A DNA stretch of 64,000 nt from Acetobacterium paludosum (GTDB lineage: Bacteria > Bacillota > Clostridia > Eubacteriales > Eubacteriaceae). This document shows, one piece after another, positions 16,557-25,425 of the stretch. Within the stretch, counting starts at the first letter, position 1. The number at the start of each line of letters is the position of its first letter. A program made the position numbers and the translations under genes. Location: assembly GCF_008086595.1 (NCBI RefSeq), contig NZ_RXYA01000007.1:1-64000 (forward strand), given 5' to 3'. The notes under the pieces were generated by a model. That model was not told the DNA's origin. It made no database searches and saw nothing but the letters and a program-made list of their open reading frames with translations.

Positions 16557-16931
16557 ATGGATAAAAAACTGCTTATGAAAATTTGTAATAACACGATATC
16601 CGCTGAGAATTTTTTAAAACTGATTTGTTGATTCTTATTTGCTGACTTTGAATTTTGATAAAAGAAATCAAGCTGTATTTGTCGGCGACCTGCAACCGTA
16701 CAGAAGGTTGGATTGAGATTCATTTAGTTGTTTGGTGCAAGCTGATGGCGAAGTCCAGGGAACTTTTCAAATAACTTAGAAAGAGCGATAAAAATGAACC
16801 CGGATTGAAAGAATTAAAATTGTTAATTAGGTTCCCCGGCTGAGCCTAACATCATAAAAATAAGGAGATCCAGAAATATTAATTGGATTTCCTTATTTTT
16901 GTTTATGTATTAGAATATAAGCAGGGGTGGC
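16557..16931. other. Intergenic region with terminator
   Basis: No gene seen. A hairpin AATAAGGAgATCC/GGATttCCTTATTTTT (about 16859-16902) terminates rightward transcription. The stretch at 16670-16850 is more G+C-rich than its surroundings and has local inverted repeats, but I cannot match it to a known RNA. Confidence 0.4.
16859..16902 (+). terminator. Rho-independent terminator
   Basis: The stem AATAAGGA-ATCC pairs with GGAT-TCCTTATT around an AT loop, ending in TTTTTG. It follows the broken MerR gene. Confidence 0.6.
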
Positions 16932-17117
16932 ATGAATGGTAATCATGCCAGAAAATTCAGAAAAATGTATGAATCGATTAATTCAGAACAAATCAAGCCA
17001 CATGTTCATCTTGAAAACCCAAATAGTTTTTCAAGGAAACGCAAGAAGCCACTTGAAGACATTATTCTATGTACGTTTTTAAATAAATATAAAAATAATC
17101 AGAAGAATAGTTTTTGA
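16932..17117 (+). pseudogene. IS4-like transposase, N-terminal remnant
   Basis: 61 codons reading ARKFRKMYESINSEQIKPHV, HLENPNSFSRKRKKPLEDII. This resembles the first 60 residues of IS4-type DDE transposases (LENP..F.RKRKLP..DII). The catalytic domain is missing and the frame stops at a terminator hairpin (17117-17167), so it is a truncated IS. Confidence 0.65.
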
Positions 17118-17167
17118 AAAGCGCATAAAGATCAATTTTATAAGATGTGATTTTTATGCGCTTTTTC
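17117..17167 (+). terminator. Rho-independent terminator
   Basis: AAAAGCGCATAAA (17117 onward) pairs with TTTATGCGCTTTTT. It follows the IS remnant directly. The sequence from 17168 to the MerR promoter at 17373 holds nothing recognisable. Confidence 0.75.
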
Positions 17168-17372
17168 AAGTGTTAATTAAGGATAAATGTGGATATTCTT
17201 GATAAATCTAAACATGTATAAAACGGAAACTCTTAAGCTTATGATGTTGCGCATAGCAGGTGGTTTATTGTTTAGCGCGCTCAACAGACTAAAGACTATA
17301 ATAAATTCTAATCTTGTTTATGAAGAATAAATGAACTATGCGTACTAAAACCAATAACAGTTTTAAAAAATG

Positions 17373-17403
17373 TTGACACTCACATCATGTCATAGTGTAA
17401 TAT
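17373..17403 (+). promoter_or_regulatory. MerR-type promoter with 19-base spacer
   Basis: -35 TTGACA (17373-17378), 19-base spacer, -10 TAATAT (17398-17403). The spacer region carries the inverted repeat ACACT/AGTGT (17376-17380 and 17394-17398). Overlong spacers with a central dyad are the hallmark of promoters activated by MerR-family proteins, so the gene downstream probably activates itself. Confidence 0.7.
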
Positions 17404-17496
17404 AAAATTAGAGTTTGAAGATATAAACTAAAACTCATAGCCGGCAGAGTATTAGGCATTATTGACAGTTCTAAATCATGTTTGGAGGGAATAGTC

Positions 17497-18666
17497 ATGA
17501 GAACAATAAAACAAGTTTCGGATCTGACTGGGGTAAGTGTGCGCATGCTGCATTACTATGATGAAATAAGATTGTTAAAGCCAAGTGCAGTTACAGAGGC
17601 AGGTTACAGGCTTTATGACGATAAAGCTCTTGAGACCTTGCAGCAGATTTTATTTTTTAAAGAACTTGATATTCCACTAAAAGAAGTTAAAGAAATCATG
17701 GTTAGTCCATATTTTGATAAAATGCAAGCTCTGGAAAATCAAAAAAAGATTCTGATTTTAAAACGAGATAGATTGAATGGTTTGATAGGGCTTATAAATA
17801 AAACCTTAAAAGGAGATAATACCATGAGCTTTAAAGAATTTGATATGACAAAATATTATAATGTATGGATAGAATTTAAGAAAGAAAATAAAGATAGAGT
17901 AATCAAGACTTGGGGAAGTATAGGTGAATTTGATAAAATGATTGAACAAATGAAACATAATGAAACTAAACTTGCTAAAAACGCTATAAAACTGTATGGA
18001 AGTATAGAAAATTTTACTGAATCTACGAGGAAAGATTTAAATAATGACGGGTTAATAATTATGGGAGAAAAATATGATGAGTTTGAAAAGGATTTTCTTC
18101 ACTATAATCATCCTGTATTAAAGGAATTATATAAAAATCTTACAATTGATTTAAATAAAGATCCTACTTCAAATGAAATTCAGCAAATTGCTAAAGAAAT
18201 AACAGATACTGTTAAAAAAGACTATGAAATTTTTAAAATGGATAGAGGTGATAATCATTGGTACATTATGATGACCATGACAGATCGTAAGTGGAGAGAA
18301 GCCGTAGATAATAAATATGGAAAAGGTGCAGCTAAGTTTATTAAAGAAGTTTTTAAAATTTATTTGAGAGATAAACAGCCTAAACTAGATAGATTATATG
18401 AAAAGCTTGTAGCTGACTTAAGTAAAGATTCTACTTCAAAAGAGATTCAACAAATTGTTGAAGAAATAGCAGATACAACTAAAAGCAATTATGAACATTA
18501 TCATATAGATATGGGAATAAACTGTAAGGCTTTTTTATCCAACATGGCTGATATTTATTTATCAAATGCCAATAAAAATCTGAATGTTGTAGATAAGAAA
18601 TTTACGAATGACGAAGCTAAATTTATTGGAGAATCTCTAAAAATTTATTCTGAAAATAATAAGTAA
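17497..18666 (+). CDS. MerR-family regulator with two TipAS-like domains
   Basis: 389 residues. Residues 1-70 are a MerR winged helix (IKQVSDLTGVSVRMLHYYDE, IRLLKPSAVTEAGYRLYDD), then a coiled coil to about 105. The rest resembles TipAS, the drug-binding domain of TipAL-like regulators, and it appears twice: DPTSNEIQQIAKEITDTVKK and DSTSKEIQQIVEEIADTTKS are matching segments about 97 residues apart. GGAGGG lies 8 bases before the ATG at 17497. The MerR-type promoter upstream implies autoactivation on ligand binding. No efflux gene follows directly; the next gene is an alpha/beta hydrolase after a terminator. Confidence 0.85.
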   Translation: MRTIKQVSDLTGVSVRMLHYYDEIRLLKPSAVTEAGYRLYDDKALETLQQILFFKELDIPLKEVKEIMVSPYFDKMQALENQKKILILKRDRLNGLIGLINKTLKGDNTMSFKEFDMTKYYNVWIEFKKENKDRVIKTWGSIGEFDKMIEQMKHNETKLAKNAIKLYGSIENFTESTRKDLNNDGLIIMGEKYDEFEKDFLHYNHPVLKELYKNLTIDLNKDPTSNEIQQIAKEITDTVKKDYEIFKMDRGDNHWYIMMTMTDRKWREAVDNKYGKGAAKFIKEVFKIYLRDKQPKLDRLYEKLVADLSKDSTSKEIQQIVEEIADTTKSNYEHYHIDMGINCKAFLSNMADIYLSNANKNLNVVDKKFTNDEAKFIGESLKIYSENNK

Positions 18667-18727
18667 TGAATTAAAATGGGATGCTAAGCAGATTTTAATA
18701 GATTAAATACTTGATATGATATATCAT

Positions 18728-18754
18728 AAAAAAGCGCTAGTAGAGCGCTTTTTA
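18728..18754 (+). terminator. Rho-independent terminator
   Basis: AAAAAGCGCT-agtag-AGCGCTTTTT, a perfect stem that ends the TipAS-like regulator transcript. Confidence 0.8.
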
Positions 18755-18839
18755 GTATTTGAAATAATTTGACGATGTTTGTCGTGAAAGATATAAACAT
18801 TCAGGCATGACAATTCAATTAAAAATTGGAGGCATTCTT

Positions 18840-19862
18840 ATGTCACTATTCAGGGCTTATACACCATCCTTTAAGGATATGAAAGGGAGAGAATTAAAAA
18901 ATAGTATTACAGAGATGAGCATGGTTATAATCGGAAATACAAAAGAGTCGATCATAATTCGTGGAGAAAACAGAAACAATCCCGTGCTATTGCTTTTGCA
19001 TGGCGGACCTGGTTCATCTGAAACTAGTCTTTTCAGATATTACAACTCTCCATTGGAAAAAAAATTTGTAGTTGTGTATTGGGACCAGCGAGCCTGTGGA
19101 AAATCATATACAAAAAGGACTGCAACCGAGCCATTATCGGTAAGTATGTTTGTTGCGGATATTTGCGAGTTAACACAGTATTTAAAAGCGCGCTTTAGCA
19201 AGAATAAAATTTTCTTATTGGGTCATTCCTGGGGAACGTTAATTGGGACTTTGGCAGTATTGCAACATCCAGAACTTTTTTGTGCATATATCGGAACAGG
19301 GCAGGTTTCCAGCATGCCGGCAAGTGAGTTGAAATCTTATCAATTTACATTAAACGTCGCCGTCGAACAACATAACCGAAAAGCTATTCGTGAACTTAAA
19401 GAAATAGGTAAATCCCGGAACGGCATCTATAAATGCGGGGTAACCGGAACAAGAACACAAAGAAAATGGCTCGCTTATTTTGGTGGAGCAATTTACGGTT
19501 CTAAAAACTTGAGTGCGTTTATTATGAAAATATTTACAGTCAAAGAATATAATATTACCGATATTATCCGATTCTTCAAAGCAATGAATGCACCATCAAG
19601 GAATAGCATGTCACAAAATGAATTTTTAAAAATTGATCTTTTTGAAACAGTGAAAAGCCTGGATGTACCAGTTTGCTTTTTCCTTGGCAAGAATGATTTT
19701 CAAGTTTCTTCCATTGTCGCTGAAAAATACTTTCATTACTTAAAAGCGCCCAAGAAAAAACTTGTTTGGTTTGAAAAGTCAGCGCACTCTCCCTGTTTTG
19801 AAGAATCTGAAAAATTTAACAAATTAATGATCGACATGGTTTTATCCGAAAACAGATTATAA
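18840..19862 (+). CDS. Alpha/beta hydrolase, proline iminopeptidase-like
   Basis: 340 residues. The fold is marked by the HGGPGSSETSLFRYY oxyanion segment, YWDQRACGKS, the nucleophile elbow GHSWG, an acid candidate in FFLGKNDFQV, and a His in KSAHSPCFEE. HGGPG together with DQRxxGxS is typical of S33 peptidases and related esterases. TTGGAGG precedes the ATG at 18840 by 8 bases; an upstream in-frame ATG lacks a site. No signal peptide, so cytoplasmic. Substrate not predictable. Confidence 0.85.
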   Translation: MSLFRAYTPSFKDMKGRELKNSITEMSMVIIGNTKESIIIRGENRNNPVLLLLHGGPGSSETSLFRYYNSPLEKKFVVVYWDQRACGKSYTKRTATEPLSVSMFVADICELTQYLKARFSKNKIFLLGHSWGTLIGTLAVLQHPELFCAYIGTGQVSSMPASELKSYQFTLNVAVEQHNRKAIRELKEIGKSRNGIYKCGVTGTRTQRKWLAYFGGAIYGSKNLSAFIMKIFTVKEYNITDIIRFFKAMNAPSRNSMSQNEFLKIDLFETVKSLDVPVCFFLGKNDFQVSSIVAEKYFHYLKAPKKKLVWFEKSAHSPCFEESEKFNKLMIDMVLSENRL

Positions 19863-20253
19863 AATAATAAAACGGCGTGGACAATCTTGGTATTATGAAG
19901 TCATGCTTTTATCTGTTGTTACTACATTCTCGCTATAGACAAAATATACAATGAAGTTGTCAAAATCAACACAAGTCAAGCAAATAGGATAATCGGAGCC
20001 GATCGTGATGTGTAATCTCTTGAAGTCATTGCAGAATTTTCTATCACACTTATCCTACTTGAGTGCATACCCTTTTATGGCGTTCTTTCGTTAAAAAGTT
20101 TAAATAATTTACTCAATCTATAAGTGGCTTTTTACATTACTGTAGCAGAGTCTTTAAAGATTTCGTTCTTTTTATATTTTTAAATCAAATTTTGGTTAGG
20201 GGGTCAAAAGTAATATCGATCAATTTTACATATAATATGGTGAGTAAAAGTGT
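19863..20253. other. Intergenic, no recognisable gene
   Basis: AT-rich with stop codons in all frames. It probably includes the lost 5' part of the IS5-like element that follows. Confidence 0.4.
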
Positions 20254-20728
20254 ATGCCAAAGTCAATCAACCGTCTTGAAAAAGTATCCTTTGACGCATA
20301 TAACGAAGCAAACTATCTGATCGAAGTGATTGAGCGATACAAAGATCAAATCGGAGTTTATTCGTCACGGATTCTGGCACAAGGTTTACCGAAACCGGGA
20401 AAACCTCAAGTTGTGCAAAGTAAAAGGGATTCGATTATCAGGTCCGGCACGAGGTCGCCCACCCCAAAATGATGTGATTGATAAAAAACAGGACTACGTG
20501 GATATTTGTGAACGTATTGAAGTTGAACGAAAATTCAGTCTGGCCAAATTCAAATGTGGTCTGGGTCTGATCCGGTTACGTTTGCTAGATACCGGCCTTT
20601 GTACCATTGCACTGTCGATTGTTGTTCTGAATCTGAATCTTCGAAAGGTTCTTTGTGCCCATTTTCAGTTTTTCATGTTGGGATTGAATGGGGACAGTTA
20701 TTTCCGAAAATTGGTGATGATTCAGTAG
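20254..20728 (+). pseudogene. IS5-family transposase remnant, frameshifted
   Basis: The first frame reads AYNEANYLIEVIERYKDQIG. About 20382 it shifts to the frame reading HKVYRNRENLKLCKVKGIRL, SGPARGRPP, then KQDYVDICERIEVERKFSLA and CTIALSIVVLNLNLRKVL. This is the C-terminal half of IS5-type transposases (YRNRENL..CK..GIRLSG..LGRP, E.VERRFSLAKRK). The catalytic aspartates of the N-terminal half are absent. It abuts the decayed APH copy. Confidence 0.7.
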
Positions 20729-20732
20729 GCAT

Positions 20733-21178
20733 TAGATAATCAAAAATTAGTATTGAAAATTTCTGGAGATGAGGTTGCACTTAAGTTTATCAATGATAAT
20801 CTTGATAAGATATGGTTGAAACCTCAGGTATACCAACATGGGGATTTCCTTTCTGAAAATTTGATATTGACACCTGATGGAAAATTTGTTGTAATAGATT
20901 TTAATCATTGGGAAATTGGTGATCCGTATGAAGAATTTTATAAGCTAGAAAGTTTTAGGACAGAAGTAAGTAGCCCTTATTATTGAGAACAGATTGATAC
21001 CTGATTTGGGGATAATGTACCGGAAGATTTTTGGGAAATACTTGTAATATATGTAGCTCATGACTCATTCTATTTAATAAAATGGGCTGATGAATTTGGA
21101 CAATATGATTGAAATATGCAAAAAATCATTGGCCATTATGAAAATTTACAAAGCGTATACCAAACTGATATAAAAAAT
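20733..21178 (+). pseudogene. Decayed duplicate of the APH-family kinase gene
   Basis: Nucleotide similarity to the intact gene at 34181-35074 is obvious from AGATAATCAAAAATTAGTAT onward. About 335 bases of the parent (roughly 34300-34633) are missing. The catalytic loop HGDFHPGN has become HGDFLSEN, and stop codons interrupt the end (20984-20986 and later). The 3' flank also matches for a few bases. It lies directly behind the IS5 relic, so an IS-linked duplication is plausible. Confidence 0.85.
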
Positions 21179-21258
21179 TCGAGTGCAGTATCAGGTATCA
21201 TTCAGCGTTATTTATTCCTGATAAATAGAAAAAGTGAATATACTTGAGAGGAAATTGA

Positions 21259-22110
21259 ATGAATTTAGATAATGATCAGTATCGTATAATTGTAGAATCT
21301 TCGCCAAATATGATTTGGCGATCCGGGAAAGATACTTTATGTAATTATTTTAATACAACCTGGCTGAACTTTACCGGTAGACCTCTGGAACAGGAAATGG
21401 GAGTTAGATGGGCGGAAGGTGTCCATCCTGAAGATTATGAGACCTGCCTCAAAATATATTTAGATGCCTTCGAAAAGGAGGAATCTTTTGAAATGGAATA
21501 CCGTTTGAAACGCAAAGATGGTGTCTGGAGATGGATTAATGACAGAGGAGTGCCCTACTATATTAACAATCACGAGTTTTCAGGATACATTGGAAGCTGT
21601 ATCGATGTGACTGATAAAGTAGAAGGACAAAACATGAGAGAACTTGCACAAATAGACGGCCTGACTCGTATCAATAATCGACAATACTTTGAGCAACTGG
21701 CAAATGTTGAATTTTTAAAAACAAAACGGTTTCAGACCAATCTTTCAATTGCTATGATTGATGTTGACTCATTTAAAAATATTAATGACACTTACGGTCA
21801 CCATGGAGGAGATCTTGTTTTAATGGAAATAGCAAAAACGATCAATGAAAGTATCCGTGAGTTTGATATTTTCGGTCGCTTTGGTGGCGATGAGTTTATA
21901 CTACTTATGTCAAACACAAATTACGCTGAAGCCAACCTTTTGATTAAACGAATGAAGAATATTATTAATCATATAAAAATAAGCTATAACGACAGTGTTA
22001 TTCATGCTAGTGTCAGTTTTGGATTATACCAGATGTACGATGAAGACACTCTTGAAAAAGTTATTATTGAAGCGGATAAAAAGCTTTATGAAATTAAAAA
22101 AAGTCGCTGA
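21259..22110 (+). CDS. PAS-GGDEF diguanylate cyclase
   Basis: 283 residues. Residues 1-125 are a PAS/PAC sensor (SSPNMIWRSGKDTLCNYFN, RLKRKDGVWRWINDRG, GYIGSCIDVTD). Residues 130-283 are a GGDEF domain with DGLTRINNRQYFEQ, MIDVDSFKNINDTYGHHGGD and the active site RFGGDEF. An inhibitory-site RxxD motif (REFD) sits five residues before GGDEF, so c-di-GMP feedback is likely. No transmembrane segment, so it senses a cytoplasmic signal. GAGAGGA precedes the ATG. It is a monocistronic gene in the accessory region. Confidence 0.93.
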   Translation: MNLDNDQYRIIVESSPNMIWRSGKDTLCNYFNTTWLNFTGRPLEQEMGVRWAEGVHPEDYETCLKIYLDAFEKEESFEMEYRLKRKDGVWRWINDRGVPYYINNHEFSGYIGSCIDVTDKVEGQNMRELAQIDGLTRINNRQYFEQLANVEFLKTKRFQTNLSIAMIDVDSFKNINDTYGHHGGDLVLMEIAKTINESIREFDIFGRFGGDEFILLMSNTNYAEANLLIKRMKNIINHIKISYNDSVIHASVSFGLYQMYDEDTLEKVIIEADKKLYEIKKSR

Positions 22111-22267
22111 AAAAGATAAGTGGATAAACCAGTGCCCGACTTATATAACTTAATCTGGTACGGTTAAATAACTGGCATGCCGTTGACTATTATCTTGAGC
22201 ATGGTAAATTCGTATCGCGGACAGTGAAAAAGCTTGGTATTGTGAATATGAGAATAGACTCCTTGTT

Positions 22268-23200
22268 TTAGTTTTCGTATAAGCCAGCTATATCCTGTAT
22301 TCTACGCTTCATTTCTGTGCGGATATGTAATGGCTCTAAACACTCGCATTTATCCCCAAAACTGAAAAGAATATTGTAGTAGTATTCGTTCTCTATGAAA
22401 GGAAAACTAACTATGTAATGCTCATCACCATCTGGCGAAAAGTGTTCATAAGTGCAATAATCAAGTACCCTGTCCATGACCGATTTATGAATACGAATTT
22501 TGATTTTTGTTTGCATCGTTGCCAAAATATCAGTAAAATCTAACTGCGGTTTTTGATAATCCCGTGGCGTAAAAAATTCTTCCTGTATTTGTAGGTTTGA
22601 TGTCCGGGATAGTTTAAATAAGCGAAAATCATTTCTCTTATGGCAATACCCTTGCCAATACCAATGACTGCTTTTCAATACAAGCTGATACGGTTCGGCT
22701 GTTCGTGCAGTTTTATTTCCGTAACGGTCTGCATATTCAAATGAAAGTAGCTTGCTTTCCTGTAAAGCTGTTTTGATAATTTCTAAATAGGGTTGTACGT
22801 TCCTGTTGCCCATCCACGGACTTAAATCGATATATATTTGATTTGCTTTTAATTCAATGTCTTTCGCTCTGTCGGCGGGGATAAAACTTTTGACTTTCGC
22901 AAGGGCATTTACCAGTTCATCACCTCGGATCATGTTGGAAAGACTGGAAAGCCCCATCAAGATAGCGGAAAGGTCGGCAGTTGAAAAAACCTTTCTGTCA
23001 ATCTTATATTCCTGCATGATTTCAAAGCCGCCGCCCACTCCCGATGTTGACCGCACAGGAATACCCGCCATGTTGATTGTGTCGATGTCGCGGTAGATTG
23101 TCCGGGGTGAAACTTCAAACATATCTGCTAACTCCTGTGCGCCGATACGCTTTTTATCAAGGAGTATCATAATAATGCTAACAAGCCTGTCAACCTTCAT
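22268..23200 (-). CDS. WYL-domain transcriptional regulator (YafY/DeoR-like)
   Basis: 310 residues. The N-terminal winged helix (KKRIGAQELADMFEVSPRTI, YRDIDTINMAGIPV) is followed by a WYL domain with SHWYWQGYCHKRNDFRLFKL and a WCX-like tail. WYL proteins sense ligands and act as repressors or activators, often of defence or stress genes. The ATG at 23200 has GGAAGG upstream; an earlier TTG gives six more residues. It is transcribed divergently from the DJ-1/PfpI gene, with an inverted repeat in its own promoter, which suggests autoregulation and control of that neighbour. Confidence 0.88.
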   Translation of the reverse strand: MKVDRLVSIIMILLDKKRIGAQELADMFEVSPRTIYRDIDTINMAGIPVRSTSGVGGGFEIMQEYKIDRKVFSTADLSAILMGLSSLSNMIRGDELVNALAKVKSFIPADRAKDIELKANQIYIDLSPWMGNRNVQPYLEIIKTALQESKLLSFEYADRYGNKTARTAEPYQLVLKSSHWYWQGYCHKRNDFRLFKLSRTSNLQIQEEFFTPRDYQKPQLDFTDILATMQTKIKIRIHKSVMDRVLDYCTYEHFSPDGDEHYIVSFPFIENEYYYNILFSFGDKCECLEPLHIRTEMKRRIQDIAGLYEN

Positions 23201-23232
23201 CGGATAACCGCCTTCCAAAATTTCTTGTTATC

Positions 23233-23278
23233 ATTATAGATTGTTGCCATACTGTTGTCAACAATTACACGGTATAAT
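23233..23278. promoter_or_regulatory. Divergent promoter region with operator
   Basis: Minus strand: -35 TTGACA (23256-23261), 17-base spacer, -10 TATAAT (23233-23238), a consensus promoter for the WYL gene. Plus strand: -10 TATAAT (23273-23278) for the DJ-1/PfpI gene, with no good -35. The inverted repeat ATTGTTG/CAACAAT (23240-23246 and 23259-23265) overlaps the minus-strand promoter and could be the WYL operator. Confidence 0.65.
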
Positions 23279-23319
23279 AAAAAAGTAAACAAATCAATCT
23301 ACCAATTAGGAGGAAATTT

Positions 23320-23958
23320 ATGTTTAAAATCTATGTTTATGTTCTTGATACTTTAGCCGACTGGGAACTGGGGTATGTTACTTCGGAGCTGAATTCTGGT
23401 CGGTTTTTTAAAAATGGCGCGCAACGGGTATCGCTCAAAACGGTTAGTTATTCTCAAGCGCCAATCAATACAATGGGTGGTATGACAATTTTGCCCAATT
23501 GCTTAATTGATGATATTGTTGTGAGTGAAACAAGCATGTTGCTATTACCGGGCGCAGATACATGGAACGACCCAAAGCATAGCGCTATCATCGAAAAAGC
23601 AAGCGAATTTCTCTCTTTAGGTGCTACGGTGTGTGCAATTTGTGGGGCTACCGCTGCGCTTGCCAACTTTGGGCTATTGGACAAGCGTCCGCATACCAGT
23701 AATGGACCGGGATTTCTTGAAATGGTTTCGCCTGGTTATAAAGGGCAAAGTTTTTATATAGACAAGCCATCTGTAGCGGATAACAACCTGATTACTGCAA
23801 GTTCCACCGGAGCTTTGTTATGGGCGAAACAAATTATTGAGCATTTAGATGTTTTTCAATCAAACACACTGGAATCTTGGTATGAATATTTTAGTTCCGG
23901 TGAGCCTGAACATTTCTTTGCCCTCATGCAAACTTTGCCGTCTAACAATGAAAACTGA
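23320..23958 (+). CDS. DJ-1/PfpI-family protein
   Basis: 212 residues with the class I glutamine amidotransferase-like fold. LLLPGADTWND and the nucleophile elbow AICGATAALA (Cys in the usual place) are visible. Such proteins act as protein deglycases, chaperones or stress hydrolases; function here is open. AGGAGG lies 8 bases before the ATG. The divergent WYL gene is the likely regulator. Confidence 0.85.
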   Translation: MFKIYVYVLDTLADWELGYVTSELNSGRFFKNGAQRVSLKTVSYSQAPINTMGGMTILPNCLIDDIVVSETSMLLLPGADTWNDPKHSAIIEKASEFLSLGATVCAICGATAALANFGLLDKRPHTSNGPGFLEMVSPGYKGQSFYIDKPSVADNNLITASSTGALLWAKQIIEHLDVFQSNTLESWYEYFSSGEPEHFFALMQTLPSNNEN

Positions 23959-24395
23959 TCCACCTTTGTCATAAACAGAACGGGGACATAGAACATATGA
24001 GATGCCTAACAATCAATCTTCATCTGGTTCTTGAATTCATTAGTATATCTACTTCATGGATGAGATAAGTTCTTGAGTAGATCTCCATTTTTTATTAATT
24101 ATTACTCTTATTTTACTTGCCCACAATTTTATTGTACAATTAATTGTAACCTTTCTCTGAATCTAAAATTATTGAACAAGTTCAAGCAGAAATAAAACAC
24201 AGGAGCAATATTGGAATTATCAATGGTAAGGCAACGAGAAAAGGAACACACTATAAGCATAAAAGCACAAAAAGAACTGTGCATGATTGAATATATCTGT
24301 TATATTTGATTTTGTGTGAGCGATAAAATGAGTTGGGCATTCTGATTATCATTTGATAACTGATGTTCAAACACTTTAGGAAGGAAAGTGCATCT
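23959..24395. other. Intergenic region with recombinase remnant
   Basis: No intact gene. The main content is a fragment of a large serine recombinase (24150-24290); the rest is AT-rich leader of the RelA/SpoT-type gene. Confidence 0.45.
24150..24290 (+). pseudogene. Serine recombinase C-terminal remnant
   Basis: The frame reads IIEQVQAEIKHRSNIGIING, KATRKGTHYKHKSTKRTVHD and stops. This matches the linker segment of transposon-type large serine recombinases (VQ.EI.RR..I....G..KRK...Y). No catalytic domain remains, so it is a footprint of a lost mobile element. Confidence 0.5.
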
Positions 24396-25385
24396 GTGAA
24401 AAAATTAAATGACTACTTATATTCGGGGGATACCGTTCTTAAGATTTTACAGAGATATTCTGAGGATCTGAAACAGGCGGCGAAGGAAACTAATAATCAG
24501 ATTGATCTTTTGCATAGTAATTTTCTGCTTCAAATTGCAGAACTTTTGGAGCACAACGAATTCCTGACTTCGCAATCTCAACGGATTCGGGAATTCTATA
24601 AACTCATGGCAAATGAATATCCTTTTCTGGCATTTACTTTTAAGGGCCGAATTAAATCTCTGATCCGCGCGGAAGCAAAATTTAATGGATACATTGTGGA
24701 ATATATTTACGATTATTATACTCAACACGGCAATTACCCTTCTCTTCCTGAACTGAAAAACTCTTTAAATTGTTTTCGCGACTTGATCGCATACAGAATT
24801 GTGATTTCTCTTCCAAAATGTCACTTGCAAGAAGGGGAGACTTACGCGGATGAAGAAATAAAATATCTATATGATGTTGCCAACCAGTTGCCTGGTTTCC
24901 TAGAGGAACGCGGGTTTACGGCAGAAATGTCTTCTTTAACAGATCAGAAAATATCGCTCTTGTTAGAAGAGAGCGTAAGCCCGTATTATCGGGATTACAT
25001 TGCAAATTCAGAATCTAATGGCTATCGTTCACTGCATATAACATTTTATGATAACATTGCCCGTTGTTATGTAGAAGTACAGCTTCGCACAAAAGAAATG
25101 GACGATTTTGCTGAAATTGGTCCTGCTAATCATTTTGGTTACGAAAAACGACAGGAAAGTGAAAGAGCCAGACGAGATGCAATACCAAAAGGAGAAAATA
25201 TTTATTTTGATGATGCAAATGAACGAGGGATCATATTGCAGCAGCTTGAATTATCAAAATTGGATGTAAATATGTTTTCAGCAGTGAATAATTCCCTTAT
25301 TAACGATGGTTGCGGACTCTACCGCGGAAGACTTATTCTTCCGTATGAGCATCTTTCAAGTTTCCAGAATGACCTAATTGATTAA
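24396..25385 (+). CDS. RelA/SpoT-domain (p)ppGpp synthetase-like protein
   Basis: About 329 residues. The synthetase motifs are in order: FKGRIKSLIRAEAKFNGY, FRDLIAYRIVISLP, NGYRSLHITFYDN, VEVQLRTKEMDDFAEIGPAN with HFGYEK. No HD hydrolase domain and no TGS/ACT regulatory region are seen, so it would make alarmone without degrading it. It is longer than typical small alarmone synthetases (200-260 residues), with a helical N-terminal extension of about 75 residues. The GTG start at 24396 has AGGAAGG upstream; the ATG at 24363 lacks a site. It stands alone in the accessory region, so it may respond to a local signal or act in defence. Confidence 0.8.
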   Translation: MKKLNDYLYSGDTVLKILQRYSEDLKQAAKETNNQIDLLHSNFLLQIAELLEHNEFLTSQSQRIREFYKLMANEYPFLAFTFKGRIKSLIRAEAKFNGYIVEYIYDYYTQHGNYPSLPELKNSLNCFRDLIAYRIVISLPKCHLQEGETYADEEIKYLYDVANQLPGFLEERGFTAEMSSLTDQKISLLLEESVSPYYRDYIANSESNGYRSLHITFYDNIARCYVEVQLRTKEMDDFAEIGPANHFGYEKRQESERARRDAIPKGENIYFDDANERGIILQQLELSKLDVNMFSAVNNSLINDGCGLYRGRLILPYEHLSSFQNDLID

Positions 25386-25425
25386 TTTTTTCACGAAGTT
25401 GTTTATGAAAATCACAAAGTTTGGG

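Noticed and set aside
16670-16800. Possible structured RNA or intron fragment
   Set aside because: Local inverted repeats and higher G+C, but no match to a known riboswitch or intron end that I could defend.
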